Below are positions 9,824 to 21,125 of a DNA stretch of 23,909 nucleotides, in pieces; position 1 is the stretch's first letter, and each line of letters begins with the position of its first letter. The stretch covers positions 312,255-336,163 of the forward strand of contig NW_003133845.1 of assembly GCF_000003605.2 (NCBI RefSeq), given 5' to 3'. The position numbers and the translations under genes were made by a program. This stretch comes from Saccoglossus kowalevskii (lineage: Eukaryota > Hemichordata > Enteropneusta > Harrimaniidae). Under the pieces are notes generated by a model. It was not told where the DNA came from. It made no database searches and saw only the letters and a program-made list of their open reading frames with translations.

Positions 9824-10749
9824 CTGAAATACAACAGATAAACTTGATGTCAACACAACAAAGTAGTAATTTAGAGTAATTAAAGTAACAAGTGTGTGAT
9901 GGGAAAGGCAAACAAAAACATGAAGTTTTACATCATGACTAGTTATAGAGAGTAGCTAAAAAGTCATGTACATATTTACAGACAAGTTTTATCATATACC
10001 TTGTATTGCCCGGCCTCCTAACACTAGGGTAAGTGCGCCGTGACATGTGTCATTCTTAATTATGTTTGAGGTCAAGGCATGGTAAAATGTAATTACACCG
10101 ATAAGATATATGATAAAAATTGTATGGACTAGATACGGCTTTTGCTCTTCTCTGTCGTACGGCTTACACGCCCTTACAAGCGTGGGTGCTTCTGCTGCAT
10201 GACTTTGGGCTTCAGGCTGCAAAAGCTGTATCCAGCCCATAAAGAACAATACAACACAATTGACAAGTCCAGATTATGCCATAGTTTTTTTGTAATGATA
10301 CTATTCTAGCTATGACTGAGCTAGGTTTAGCATTGTACAGCAATAATACATTTGAACAAACTATAGCATGAAATGCATATGATTACGGTAAAGACCAACC
10401 ACAAAACAGTTAAACAATTGTAATAGAACAGTAGAATATGTGCATGCCTAGTTCTGACAACAGTGTCGCTTTGGCACTAACATTAACTTTACACAGATAA
10501 ATAAATAATAGGTCCTCGGATTAATTATAAAAATAATTACATAAGAAAAGAATTGTAGAATACCCTCAAAACTGTAGAAAAACCTACATTTAAGTACAAA
10601 TAAGAGAAGGATCATTTTTGGTGTTGGACTTTAAAAATCAGGTTAAGATTACAACAAGAAAGCAAGATTTTGCCAAGATGAAGATGATTATTGCAAAGCT
10701 CAGTGTTTATAAGTTATGAAACATATAAAGATTGCTCTTACTAACTTAC
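9824..10749 (-). other. CCPG1-like intron between transmembrane exon and last exon
   Basis: 926-nt phase-1 intron, GTAAGT donor at 10749-10744. A GC-richer patch at about 10000-10250 contains an 85-codon minus-strand open frame with a hydrophobic stretch (YLVHTIFIIYLIGVITFY) and a GTATAT donor-like site at 9999. It could be an old repeat or an alternative exon and is not annotated as coding. Confidence 0.6.
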
Positions 10750-11010
10750 CAATAAAATGTCCTAGTCCAAGAGCCAGGCCAGCTGTCACCACAAGTATGA
10801 GCATCAAGTTGAGTTTTGTGTTGAGACCATCATCTCTATAATGACGATATCGACGTACAGCAGGCTTGAGAGCAACAGGCGAGATATCACCAAGTGTGGA
10901 ATAAAGTGAGTACTCGTCAACATAAGATGAGCTTTCATCCTCTTCGTTTAGATCCAATGTATCCGGACTGTCTGGTCTGTCACACGGATCATCTCCACCT
11001 TCCACTGGCA
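10750..11010 (-). CDS. CCPG1: CCPG1/PBXIP1-like, transmembrane exon
   Basis: 261 nt, residues 228-313 plus two split codons. The acceptor cctcttgcag ends at 11011, and the donor is GTAAGT at 10749. It encodes an acidic-serine stretch (NEEDESSSYVDEYSLYSTL), a basic patch (AVRRYRHYRDD) and then one transmembrane helix, LNLMLILVVTAGLALGLGHF. Human CCPG1 has DDESSSDE, then FRRRRARKK, then a helix ending MGFGHFYG (from memory), so order and spacing match. The basic patch on the N-terminal side of the helix supports N-in/C-lumen topology. YSTL at 263-266 fits the [WFY]xx[LIV] LIR core behind acidic residues, but is only a candidate. Confidence 0.9.
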
Positions 11011-11171
11011 CTGCAAGAGGAAAAACATCAACGTATGATATTGAGTTTCAAAGCATTACAGCACATTCATGCAATGCATTCACCAGGGTTATAATTACAA
11101 AACTGATGCTTTGTCCATACATTATGAGTATCAAACTATTCTATTGGCTTGCAGCATGCATTTATGCCCAG

Positions 11172-11376
11172 TACTGTAAATGAGTTAAATATTCACTGGT
11201 TTTAAATTTCCCTATTTTTTGCTGCTAAGTAAAATCTGATAAATTAAATGTACATATTTCTAAAATAACATTAGAACTTATTGTTTTCCTGCCTGGTTCA
11301 TGAACTTCAAACACGGTGAATTGCTCAAAACATTAAACTAGTTAAACCAAATGCCAGTGAAAATTATTTTACTGTA
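11172..11376. mobile_element. Diverged TA-flanked MITE
   Basis: The left end tactgtaaatgag then aatattcactgg is mirrored at the right by ccagtgaaaattattttactgta. Length (205 bp) and termini match the family at 3793 and 5676, while the interior is largely unlike them. The copy is old, or belongs to a related subfamily together with 988-1182. Confidence 0.55.
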
Positions 11377-12309
11377 TACTTTATGATTGCATGTACATGT
11401 ACTTTGTCATAGGTACTTGCATGTACCGGTACATGTAGAAAACAAACAAATGCCATTTGCTAGTTTTCACTTTGACCCATGTACTAAAACACAGGTACAT
11501 TTTAAATAGACAAATATTTGTTTATTTTGGCCAAAAGTGGCATGATTGTTACAACATTTTCAAAAATTGTGAAAAAATCAAGCAACCACACATGTAGATA
11601 TGAAATGATATGAAAAGAATTGTAACACTTATACAGGATTTAGGTATGTGTGATACTATATTTCATTACATGTATAGTGTTGTTTGAAATGATAATTAGA
11701 GGCTTGTTTGAGTGATTATATTACAACTACCAGGTAGCTACAAAAAGACAAGATGATATGGTGGATGTCTCTAAATTTAGATAATGTACAAAAATATCAT
11801 GTGATAATGATGTGGCTGTTTATGTGTGCATGACAATATACAGTAGAAGCCCTTGGGATTAAAATTTGGCATATTTTAAATATATTTCTTTTCAGTATGT
11901 CCAAATGAGAGCATTTGTCTTGGCTGACAATTCAATGTATTTCAAATTTTCCTTGCTAACACTTTTGTATAATAGTGTTCCAAAGCAAAGGACCACACAA
12001 AGATTCCCTTCTGTTCTGAATTACTGCATGCCCCAGTAATTTCGAAACAAGACAAAAATCCTTTTAAATCGTTTTTCTCTCTCAATGTATGCAATTCAGA
12101 TCATCAAATATTTTATAACAATCACAAGACCCCCAATGAAGCTTTATGTGCAACGTCAAATATTAAAGCATTCTAACACTCATCTATTAAAATGAATTAT
12201 GATTACAGCTTCAACATAGATGATAGCAAGTAATAGGAAGCTATGATACACAACCTACACTCTAAGCAATGATGGTTTTATTGTAACAGTAAATTCACAC
12301 ACAATTAAC

Positions 12310-12875
12310 TAGACTGGTGCAGTCAGGGCGATTAATTTGTTTTTGTAGTTTAAATAAAATAAAAAAAATTGCGAAATGGAGGTGTTAGTGCGAAATCCCC
12401 TGTAACTGCGAAATCACCCCGACTGGTTTATTCTGCATGGCCCTCTATCGACAGTGCAGGAACCAGTCAATTTTTCAACGGGTAATTATGTTAATGAGTG
12501 TTCTAATTGACAATCATCTAAGCCAATCACAACGTCTCTTCAATTAACCTCTGACCGAAAGGACGTTGGCTGATTGTAGCAGCCGATTTTTTTTTTTATT
12601 TTACGACTAGTACGAGTTACTTACACATTGTGACAAACTCGAATTTCAACGTGCCGCCATGTTGGGTCTGCAGTGTGACCTTTACCATGTTGACCTCATT
12701 ATGCATTTAATTCCACGCCCCCCCTCATTATAATATGTGCATTCATGAATATTTAATAGCAATGAATTTCCTGCAGAATGAACCAGTCATTTCGCGCTAA
12801 CACCTCCATTTCGCGAATTTTTTTATTTTATTTAAACTACAAAAACAAATTAATCGCCCCGACTGCGCCAGTCTA
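12310..12875. mobile_element. 566-bp MITE with 87-bp TIRs and 9-bp target duplication
   Basis: ACAATTAAC occurs exactly on both sides (12301-12309 and 12876-12884). The element begins TAGACTGGTGCAGTC and ends GACTGCGCCAGTCTA. The TIRs 12310-12396 and 12789-12875 agree at all but about five of 87 positions. A second inner inverted block (gactggtttattctgca / tgcagaatgaaccagtc) extends the hairpin. There is no open frame. A 9-bp duplication with long TIRs is typical of Mutator-like elements; Merlin or hAT types are alternatives. The interior has a perfect YY1-type site on the minus strand (CCAACATGGCGGC, 12653-12665) and a CCAAT box at 12515. Confidence 0.92.
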
Positions 12876-13836
12876 ACAATTAACATACATGTAGAATTCC
12901 TTCTAGAACACATGTAGTTCATGCATTTGGGGTAGCAGAGGTGATTTCATACTGAGATTTAACTGAATGTTTTCTGATTTGCAAATCTACAAACTTTCTG
13001 AAAATGTTTTTACTTGTCAAAGATGTATTGAATCTTGATAGACTGACACCATGCTAATATCAGTGTTAGCACTGAGTAAATTAGACATTGAGAAATTTAT
13101 TCAAAAGTCATTACAGGTAAATATTAATTTTGTTAGTGCTACTTGTGTGACACTTCATAACCAAAGTAAATTTTCGTTAACTTTCACAAAATAAAACCCA
13201 CATAATTCTTTTAAAAGTTTTGATAAAGAGTGTAGCCATCAGGAAATTTAATCTTTTTGACCCCAAAAATTATCAAAACACTAAAAAAAAGCCAAATGTT
13301 GCACCAAAATTTCTTCTGGAAAAATTATGGGTTGATGAAATTTCACTGAGCAACTAAGTGAGATCATTCAGCAAGTTTGGTGCAAATGAGGCAAGAAAAA
13401 AGAATGGTGTAGAAACAAAGTATTCCAAAATATGAAGCTCAACAAATTCACATATTACATGCAATTTGTCAATACAGACAGATGAGAAATATAATTGCAG
13501 TAAGTTTAAAATAAGGCAATTTAGAAAGCAGACATGGTGAAACACGACAATAACTGAAATATTTTGCATTCAATAGAGTAATATGGTGGTGTGCTAGAGC
13601 ATGCAGGTATCACATACTTGTGCAGTTAACCCTTTCAGAACTGAAGAGAGTAGAAACAAAACCCTTAAAAAAACCCATGCATACAATTGAATTACCATTA
13701 TCAAAAAGTTAGACATCACCCAAATATTAAAGAGTCTTACAAATACAAGTTAGATTAGTTATTGTACAATGCATGGTACACGACAGTACTGATAGGGTAA
13801 AATACTACACCACACCACTACCTTGTAATCTCTTAC

Positions 13837-14040
13837 GTGGAAAGAAACAAAAGGTGTCCAATGACGATCCTGCTGAAGATGTAAGCGAACCAGCAGCCTG
13901 TGTACTCGAAGTGTCTTCATTTTCATCTGGTATGTTTGAAGGATCTATCCGAACGTAATCAGAATCAGAATCACTACTAGAGCTGGGTTGACGTATTGGT
14001 ATTGGCTTGACAACAGCTGGTAGCTCAGCAGTTACATAGC
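13837..14040 (-). CDS. CCPG1: CCPG1/PBXIP1-like, cytosolic-region exon
   Basis: 204 nt, residues 160-226 plus two split codons, phase 1 at both ends. The acceptor is ttgttttttcttgtatag, and the donor is GTAAGA after ..CFFP-C. It encodes a proline-rich segment (YVTAELPAVVKPIPIRQP), then SSSSDSDSDYVRIDPSNIPD. The DSDYVRI core at 184-190 looks like the acidic-serine FIP200-binding motif of CCPG1 (human SDIVTLE, from memory). It also fits a LIR core (Y187-V-R-I190). The rest is serine/threonine-rich and probably disordered. The exon has no recognisable domain alone; it is assigned by phase agreement, composition and position between two recognisable exons. Confidence 0.8.
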
Positions 14041-14756
14041 CTATACAAGAAAAAACAAACACAACATGTCATTAAAATTAAATGTGTGATTAGAATTTTT
14101 ACAATGAAGGAAAAAACGTTTTATTACAACACGATTTACACATCGTCTGAATTTTACGGTGTGAAAATGAGTTAGGGTCTGTGGGAAAACAGTCAAACGC
14201 AAAATCTATATCATTATCTTCATCATGGAATGTTTTCAATTAGACTCAAGAGCTGGATGCAAAGCAATTTACGTCACTATGTTTTTCGGCCGGATTTGAC
14301 CTGAAATAACGTCCTCTGACCTAACTGGTCTAGTCTTTCAGTCAAAATGCTGTGTTGTATTGATGAAATTTTCCGAAAATGTCTGATTATTCTGATTAAG
14401 TGAATTACAGGAATGTTCAAATATGATTTCTCAGCATTGATTTTGACGAAAAACTGTTTATTTTTCCCCCCTGAAAACTGATGATTCGCAATGTTCAAAA
14501 GGTGAAACTGAGTGTGGAGGAAGTATTTAACAGCTTCCACTGTCCCAAAAGGTCATGTTGAAGCACTGTTTACTCGTTTCACACCCTATTCGCGATAGTA
14601 TTAACAAAAGTAAAACGATGTCCAATGACCAGGTTTCATGACTTTGACAGTCACATTTTTGGCGTTTTGAAATCTACCACTCAAAGAGATATGGATTACT
14701 TCAGAATTGCAACATCATCAACAACAGAAAAAATAGTCAAAGAAAGCTTAGAAAGA

Positions 14757-15969
14757 ACTCCCGTGTGCCGAGAGTATTGAAGACACATTAAAAATTAATT
14801 AAAAATTACTTGTACATGAGATATAGATGGAAAAGCTGAAAACTAATTATGTAAATCAGGTAACTAATATGAACAGAACAGAACAAAAAAATTATGAATT
14901 ATTATGCTAACTAGAGAATTAATATGAACAAATTTTAACCCAAAATTAATCAGGCCTAGAGTATTTATGTACCAAATTTTATTCAAATGTGATGATCAGT
15001 AATTGAGATATCAGTGTTAATTAATTATGTTAATTAGGTGATTAATAAGCATAAATATTTACCAAAAACTAATTGGGTCTCTCCATAGTTCTCTTTAAAA
15101 GTTTCGTTAAAATCTTAAGTACCAAGTGTCATTGATATGTGATGATTACTACTTGAAATATCAAAAGTTGAAAATTAATTAATTATGCAAATTAGTTAAT
15201 TAATATGTACTCATATTACCCTAAAAACTATCAGGTCTGTGCAGTGTCCTATGACGTCTATGCACCAAGTTTCATTGAAATGTGATAATTACTACTTGAA
15301 ATATCAAAAGCTGAAACTTAATTAATTATGCAAATTAGGTAATTAATATGTACTGATATTACCCTAAATACTATCAGGTCTGTGCAGTGTCCTATGACAT
15401 CTATGTACCAAGTTTCATTGAAATGTGATGATTACTACTTGAAATATCAAAAGCTGAAATTTAATTAATTATGCAAATTAGGTAATTAATATCTACTGAT
15501 ATTACCTTAAAAACTATCAGGTCTGTGCAGTGTCCTATGATATCTATGTACCAAGTTTCATTGAAATGTGATGATTACTACTTGAGATATCAGTGGAAAA
15601 GCAGAAAAATGATTAATCATTATGCAAATTAGGTAATTAATATTGCACAGATTTTTACCCAAAATTAATCAAATCTGCGCATTAGTTTGGAGCATCTATG
15701 TGCCTAGTTTCATCAAAATCCAAAGAGTGGTTCTTTAGTGGAACAGTCATGGAACAGCTAAAAATCAGCTAATTATCATGCAAATTAGGTAATTAATATG
15801 CATGGATTTTTACCAAAACCTAATCAAATCTGTGCATTGGCTCAGAGCATCTATGCACCAAGTTTCATCAAAAATCAATGTATGGTTCTTGAGATATCAG
15901 TGGAACAGACACACACAGACAGACACACTAACTGCAAAGACTCCCTTTTTGTGCTTCGCACACGGGAGT
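14757..15969. mobile_element. 1.2-kb element with short TIRs around a tandem array
   Basis: ACTCCCGTGTGC at 14757-14768 is mirrored exactly by GCACACGGGAGT at 15958-15969. Between them runs a head-to-tail array of units of about 143-156 bp, followed by a cagacaca microsatellite-like stretch and a terminal hairpin. No open frame and no clear target duplication were seen. The class is uncertain: a MITE or a satellite-bearing non-autonomous DNA element. Confidence 0.65.
14835..15900 (+). repeat. Tandem array of ~145-bp units carrying POU octamers
   Basis: The anchor word ttatgcaaattaggtaatta recurs at 15183, 15326, 15469, 15620 and 15774, with degenerate forms near 14850, 14906 and 15028. Spacing is 143, 143, 151 and about 155 bp. 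Other shared blocks are ctgtgcagtgtcctatga, ccaagtttcattgaaatg and gatgattactacttga. The central units (15183-15600) are nearly identical and the outer ones are diverged, as expected if the array expands from its middle. Confidence 0.9.
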
Positions 15970-15970
15970 C
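15939..15970 (+). repeat. Terminal stem-loop
   Basis: GACTCCC (15939-15945) pairs with GGGAGTC (15964-15970), and TGTGC pairs with GCACA around a TTC loop inside it. It marks the right end of the 1.2-kb element. Confidence 0.75.
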
Positions 15971-16655
15971 AAAAACCATATTGCATTGTTCGGCATTGCA
16001 CAGTGAAATTAATGCCATATGGCTCTTGTTAAAAAGAGATTATTGTACCAATCAAGATTTTTATGCAATAAAACACACTTATTACACAAATATTTTTAAT
16101 AAATTCAACCCATCGTCAACGTCTGGTAAAAAGCACCCTAGGCGTATAACCCGGGATGCCCTCAACTAATTAATGTTTAAAAATAAGAGGTAGGCTTATA
16201 CCCAGAGAGGGGTCTATGATCAGGGAAGTACAGTAATAGGGGGGGGATTATAATACCGGTATATAAAAATCATGCCTACCCATGTTTTTAGCCTGTTACT
16301 TGAAACACCGAATTTGTGTTATTTGGCATTAATACAAGAATTTTGTCTTTAATTGCAATATCATAAATTTGTAATCTTGAAGTTTTAAATATATTACTAT
16401 CTTATTAATATTTCCTTTTGTTTTCTATATTAATTTGCCACTTTATTTCACCAAGTCTAAAAATAATATATTGATTGATTATGATGACGAAGCCTGTATA
16501 TAATCTGTTTAATTTATACATGTAAAGTCTGAGAGAATACTAACAACTTATCAGGTTAATTGATATGCAGGCAATAAACACTTTTAGTTAGTTTAGAATA
16601 AAGACCAATAATATACAGTCCTGGATTATATAATACTACTTTACTAACCTTTTAA

Positions 16656-18900
16656 GGTAGCGAGAAGGGAAATTTTCACTTTTTTCTTTCAAAAATTGAT
16701 AAAACGGTTACTTTAGACCTTGATACATCATCCCAGGTTTACAAAAGATCGAAATTGAGAAATAACGTTGCTTAAATTAGTGTTTTAAAATGCTAGAACA
16801 AAAGACTACAACTGCCGTTTCCTGGATAATTGCATAATGTTTATCTTTGGAAGGGTTTAAATGATAACATCTTATCTGTATACTTTGTTGTTGACGATTC
16901 TGATATAACGGATGCTAAGCTTTCCGTCGCAAACAATGCGTGTTTATCTAACGTCCATTGTCAGCATTATTGTCAGTCGAGAAACTGAGAAACACGGTCA
17001 AACAGTCCGGGCATACAGTACTCATTTCGCCCAACCTTCCGCTTTTACATCAACCGCTTATCGCTTAATTTTCGACCATGTCCGACCGGAAACCGACCGC
17101 ATTTTAATCGCGTTTTTTTTTCCGCTAGCTCGCTCATTGAAACACCGACCGCTCGCCCAAACACGTATCACTGGCACATGAGTGGACGAAATGGTGGTTT
17201 TGATAGTAAAGTGTGAACATACAACTAGTATTAACTATTCCCGGTATTAAATTCTGAACGACACTTCAAATCTAATAGTTGTATGACACTTGTATCGTGA
17301 AAGCAACTGAACTGTGACCTCTTGTTACGTGTTTTGGGTGCTTCTTCTAGATGAACTATTTTTTTTATTAATTTTAATGATAGTTACGTGAAAAAAGCAT
17401 AGGTAACTCATTTTGACAGAGCAGAGAAACAAGGAAATGTTAATGATTAATTCCAAAAATAACGATATCGAATCCACATCGGTCCATGTCTGGTAAAATT
17501 TAATGAGTTCAGTCTATACCGTATACGCACCGTAAAAGTGTTCCCACAAAAAATATTTTCGACTAAAAACGGCCACATGCCCTGAAAAAATCGAACAGAG
17601 CTTGACATGTATGAATAATTTATTGGGCTTAAAAAAACGTGTCAAATTCAGTTATAGCCATAAATATTTGGTGACCAGTCGATGAACAATTCGTAACTCA
17701 GGATTCACACGGAGGTCCTTCAGGGCTGAAAATCATCGACCCTACTCTGGTTTACTTTTTTTCCCAACTTGCAGAGAAAACTGATTTGCCGTGGACTCTA
17801 ATGTATCTCAGCCTATTATTTTCTTTTTGAACTGAGGTCAAAATATACCGATGTTTTTCAGCGAATAAGTTTTAAAGCCTGTCACAGCACAAAAACACTA
17901 TGTGAATCGACGCCGAAAATTGGATGGTACGACGACCCTTCAATTAGCGTCAAATATGCTTTGTTACAACATCATTGATTGGTTGAAAGTCACATGATCG
18001 GAGCACAACCTGGGTCACAGAACCATATTTGTCAGTATTATCAACAGGACCACGCAAAAGAACCACACCCACATTTTCTATCTTTTTTAGAGCGAAAGTT
18101 GCCAACAAATGTCAAAAAACTCGTGAATTTCATGGATTCAAATAAAATAAAGCAAGCGATTGATAAGAAATCCGAACGTTCCTGGAGTACGGACTCAAAT
18201 GCCAGCAGTTTTCTTCATTTTTCACGCTCGAGCTTGAAATTATTCCTTATCTGACACTCTTTATGAGTTTTATGATATCAGAGGTTAATATTTTTGGCCA
18301 TTTTTAGTGTATATTTATAATAATGCAGCAAATCTACAGTGTTTTTATTAACCAAAATTGTTTTTCGCGTTTTTCTCGAGTTGAGGTTTCGACTGAGTAC
18401 GACTCATTGGGACCGCCGCCAAACCAAGTGCGTTCGGACTAGGACATTTGAACTCGCAGCTATCGTTCAAAAGATAATGATGGTGTGAAATATGTCTGGG
18501 TTTTTAAAGAAAATGCTTTGTCACAGAATAATAGTCTGTTAAAGGTGCCAAGTATGAAATAATTTGGGGACAAAAAAACAAACCTGCATAGAAATCGGAA
18601 TAATAGGTCTTTTGATTACCAGGGACACATTTCAATGGACTTGATTACGGACAATGCATGACGTAAATTTCACCAGAAAATTCTGCAGTGTGCTCTCGCA
18701 AACGCGGACTTAGTCATTTTTACAAGGTTCGCAATTTTTGATGTCACGTGATAATTATGTAAACAATGACTGTCCAGTTTGTACGAACTTGTACCTCTAT
18801 ACTTAGTCTTTTGAAATATATAAGCTAAATTACTGTTCTGAACGAGACAACAGACAGAGAATGTTTTATTCGAAAACGTCACAAAACCCTTCTCGCTACC
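16656..18900. mobile_element. 2.2-kb DNA transposon-like element with TTAA duplication, apparently non-autonomous
   Basis: TTAA at 16652-16655 followed by GGTAGCGAGAAGGG is mirrored exactly by CCCTTCTCGCTACC at 18887-18900 followed by TTAA at 18901-18904. A 14-bp TIR with a TTAA target duplication fits piggyBac or Kolobok families. The interior is visibly richer in CpG and GC than the host intron (for example around 17040-17165 and 18360-18470). Its longest open frames (16912-17181 and 17979-18254, both +, about 90 codons) carry no DDE transposase motif that I can recognise. It may be a deletion derivative that relies on a transposase elsewhere. Confidence 0.82.
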
Positions 18901-20725
18901 TTAATGGATATAATTTAATCTCAAAAACATTGAATGAAATAAGTTTTAGGGTTGATTTTAAGGTGAACTTTACACAAGAACTGCTAATGTCTGTCTTATT
19001 CACACTGAAATTTACACTAGCATATCAATTAATTAAACAAGAGTTTTAGGATTTTCATCCAGGTCCTCTCATTGACTTTTAGGCACTATGTTTAAATAAT
19101 TAAAAAGCTCCTCATGCCTTGTTGCTTAAGTACATGAAAACTCAGAGTGACTTTGATTAAATACATGTATCATAGTGAGAACAAATATGATTAGCCATGT
19201 TGAATAACAAAAAAAATATCCAGCAGTGAATATTCTACAATCGATTACTAAAATGTTGTTTAAAAATTTCCGGAAAATACTTTGTTATATTCCTAGACTA
19301 AAATGAATGCTGTGGGAAAATGCTCAGATTACAGCTCATACTATTTACATGTAAATACATCTATAGCTGGTTTACATCCTATACTTAAACCCTGTGATTA
19401 CAAATTAAATACAACTGGATAAACACAAATCTGGATTACAACTTTCTCATTTTACCTTGAGAATCCATTAGCGATGATAGTGCAAAGTATACTTGACTTA
19501 CAGGATATGCAATTATGATGTGTGTCATCAGCTATATTTAGATTCAAGTATATTTATTGACTACAAACTATATCTTCATATATGTGCACTGTCTCAACAA
19601 TTCACAAATCCCTCAGGTCATTACAGAAACTATTAACTGTATAAAAATAGCCAATAGTGATTGCAGAAACTGATTAAAATAGCATTGTTACTCCCCTATA
19701 AATAACAGAATGTGTATTTTTATCATGTTAAATTAACAGAATATTATTACCCTACAAATTACAGCTAATTTGTAAGCTACTTTAATTTGTTTTTAAAAGA
19801 ATGGCAAATACCCCGATAACGTCATTTTCTAAATTTAACTGACACAAAAGTGGGAATAGGTTGTTGTAGGGTTGGAACCTTAAAACTAATTGCATATGCA
19901 TGCATGCCAGGGAACATAAATAACATTTTATTATATCTTGCAATCCAAATACAATATATACCTACTCCCTGAATTTAGCAATTATAATACATTTTTAGTA
20001 TACACATGTACAGACTTAATAATTTCTCCTTCTGAAAAAGCTAATAATCTGCTGAAATTAGAATCAGGGAAAATGTGTTGTGAATGTATTTAGGTTCGCT
20101 TGAATTCAGAACACCAGTTGTGAAAGCTTTACACACAACAATGAAACAGGTATGGTCAAAGTTCATATACAGACAAAAAATGATCTTTACAGATAAACAC
20201 ATCAAAAAATAAATTGTAACTATTGCCCAGGCTTTGAGGACAATACATAATGCACCAAAAATGAGTGTCCAAAATTGTCAAGGTTACAGAGTGAGACGAA
20301 TTGTTAACTATGATATGCATATTAATTATGTGTTCTTTTATGACATAATTTATAAATGAGAGATCACATAGAAATATTTCTTTGGTCAAAATAAGTAATA
20401 TTTGAATGAGAAGAATACAATTAATGCACTAATGGTTAACATGACTCATTATTGGAGATGCACCGGTAATGCAAAACATTTTTGTAAGTTCACAGAGGCT
20501 TCAAATGCAATTGCCATGAATGCCAATCTTTACAGATATTCTCTACAATATTCTTATAGATATTGCATTAAAACTTGGTGCCCATTCCTAAGTGCAAGCC
20601 CCAAGATGGTATAGAGATGGCAAGTATCTGTATTGCACCAAACTAGGTCATATTGAAGAATTGAATATCATAAGATGGTATCACATGTGGAAACTCATGT
20701 ATCACAAAGTAAACAAGTAACTCAC

Positions 20726-21125
20726 CATCTTGTGTTCCTTCATTATTTATCAATGCGTGTAATACATCCTGTAAGGATTGACTGAATTCCATCTTAGTCA
20801 AGTCCTCAACTTCTTCATCATCAGAATCACCGGTTGCTGTGACAACATTTTCAACAGTCTTTTCTTCAGGAGTTGTTTCGATTGTGGCAACCTGCTCAGC
20901 TGGCATTTCAAAATATTTTATTTTAAGCTCTTGAATTTCATCTTTGACAGTTTGTGGCTCTTTAATCGATTCATTCTGATCATAAAGTGTTTCTGGCTCA
21001 GCAGCATTGGGTTGCTGGGCAACAGTTAGATCTGCATCTGCATCTTCTTTTTGTTTATGATATTCAACTGTATCTGTATTTTCCTCTAAAGTGACAAAGT
21101 CTGAAGAAGTCTCACTTTCATTTCC
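20726..21125 (-). CDS. CCPG1: CCPG1/PBXIP1-like, second coding exon
   Basis: 400 nt, residues 26-158 plus one base. The acceptor is aatacacag ending at 21126 (phase 0), and the donor is GTGAGT after ..NNEGTQD-G. It opens with GNESETSSDFVTLEENTD, which closely resembles the first FIP200-interacting region of human CCPG1 (SDDSDIVTLEP, from memory). F35-V-T-L38 also satisfies a LIR core. The remainder is highly acidic (EETVENVV..GDSDDEEVEDL) and predicted to be disordered and cytosolic. The exon fits in phase between the start exon and 14040-13837. Confidence 0.87.

Larger units (their letters stand above)
11011..13836 (-). other. CCPG1-like intron with two MITEs
   Basis: 2826-nt phase-1 intron, with the GTAAGA donor at 13836-13831 and a strong cctcttgcag acceptor. 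It holds inverted-repeat elements at 11172-11376 and 12310-12875. Remaining stretches (11377-12300, 12885-13836) are AT-rich, and no gene, RNA or long repeat was recognised in them. A short catgtac/ccggtac repeat cluster lies at about 11390-11440. Confidence 0.75.
14041..20725 (-). other. Large CCPG1-like intron (6.7 kb) loaded with mobile elements
   Basis: Phase-1 intron with donor GTGAGT (20725-20720) and acceptor cttgtatag ending at 14041. It contains the tandem-repeat element at 14757-15969 and the TTAA element at 16656-18900. The remaining parts (14041-14756, 15970-16651, 18905-20725) are AT-rich. Short open frames (for example 20156-20389 - and 20402-20614 +) have no recognisable family. 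No other gene is supported. Confidence 0.75.

Noticed and set aside
9824-9911. Extension of the last-exon frame to 9911 as a separate protein start
   Set aside because: The first 29 codons are intronic. A good acceptor at 9824 joins in phase to the transmembrane exon and gives a continuous family-like protein.
14277-14540. 87-codon minus-strand frame in the large intron as a further exon
   Set aside because: No similarity to the family, no paired splice sites in the needed phase, and the flanking exons already join in phase.
16912-18254. Frames at 16912-17181 and 17979-18254 as transposase remnants of the TTAA element
   Set aside because: About 90 codons each, no recognisable DDE or zinc-finger motif, and no continuity between them. 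They could be chance.
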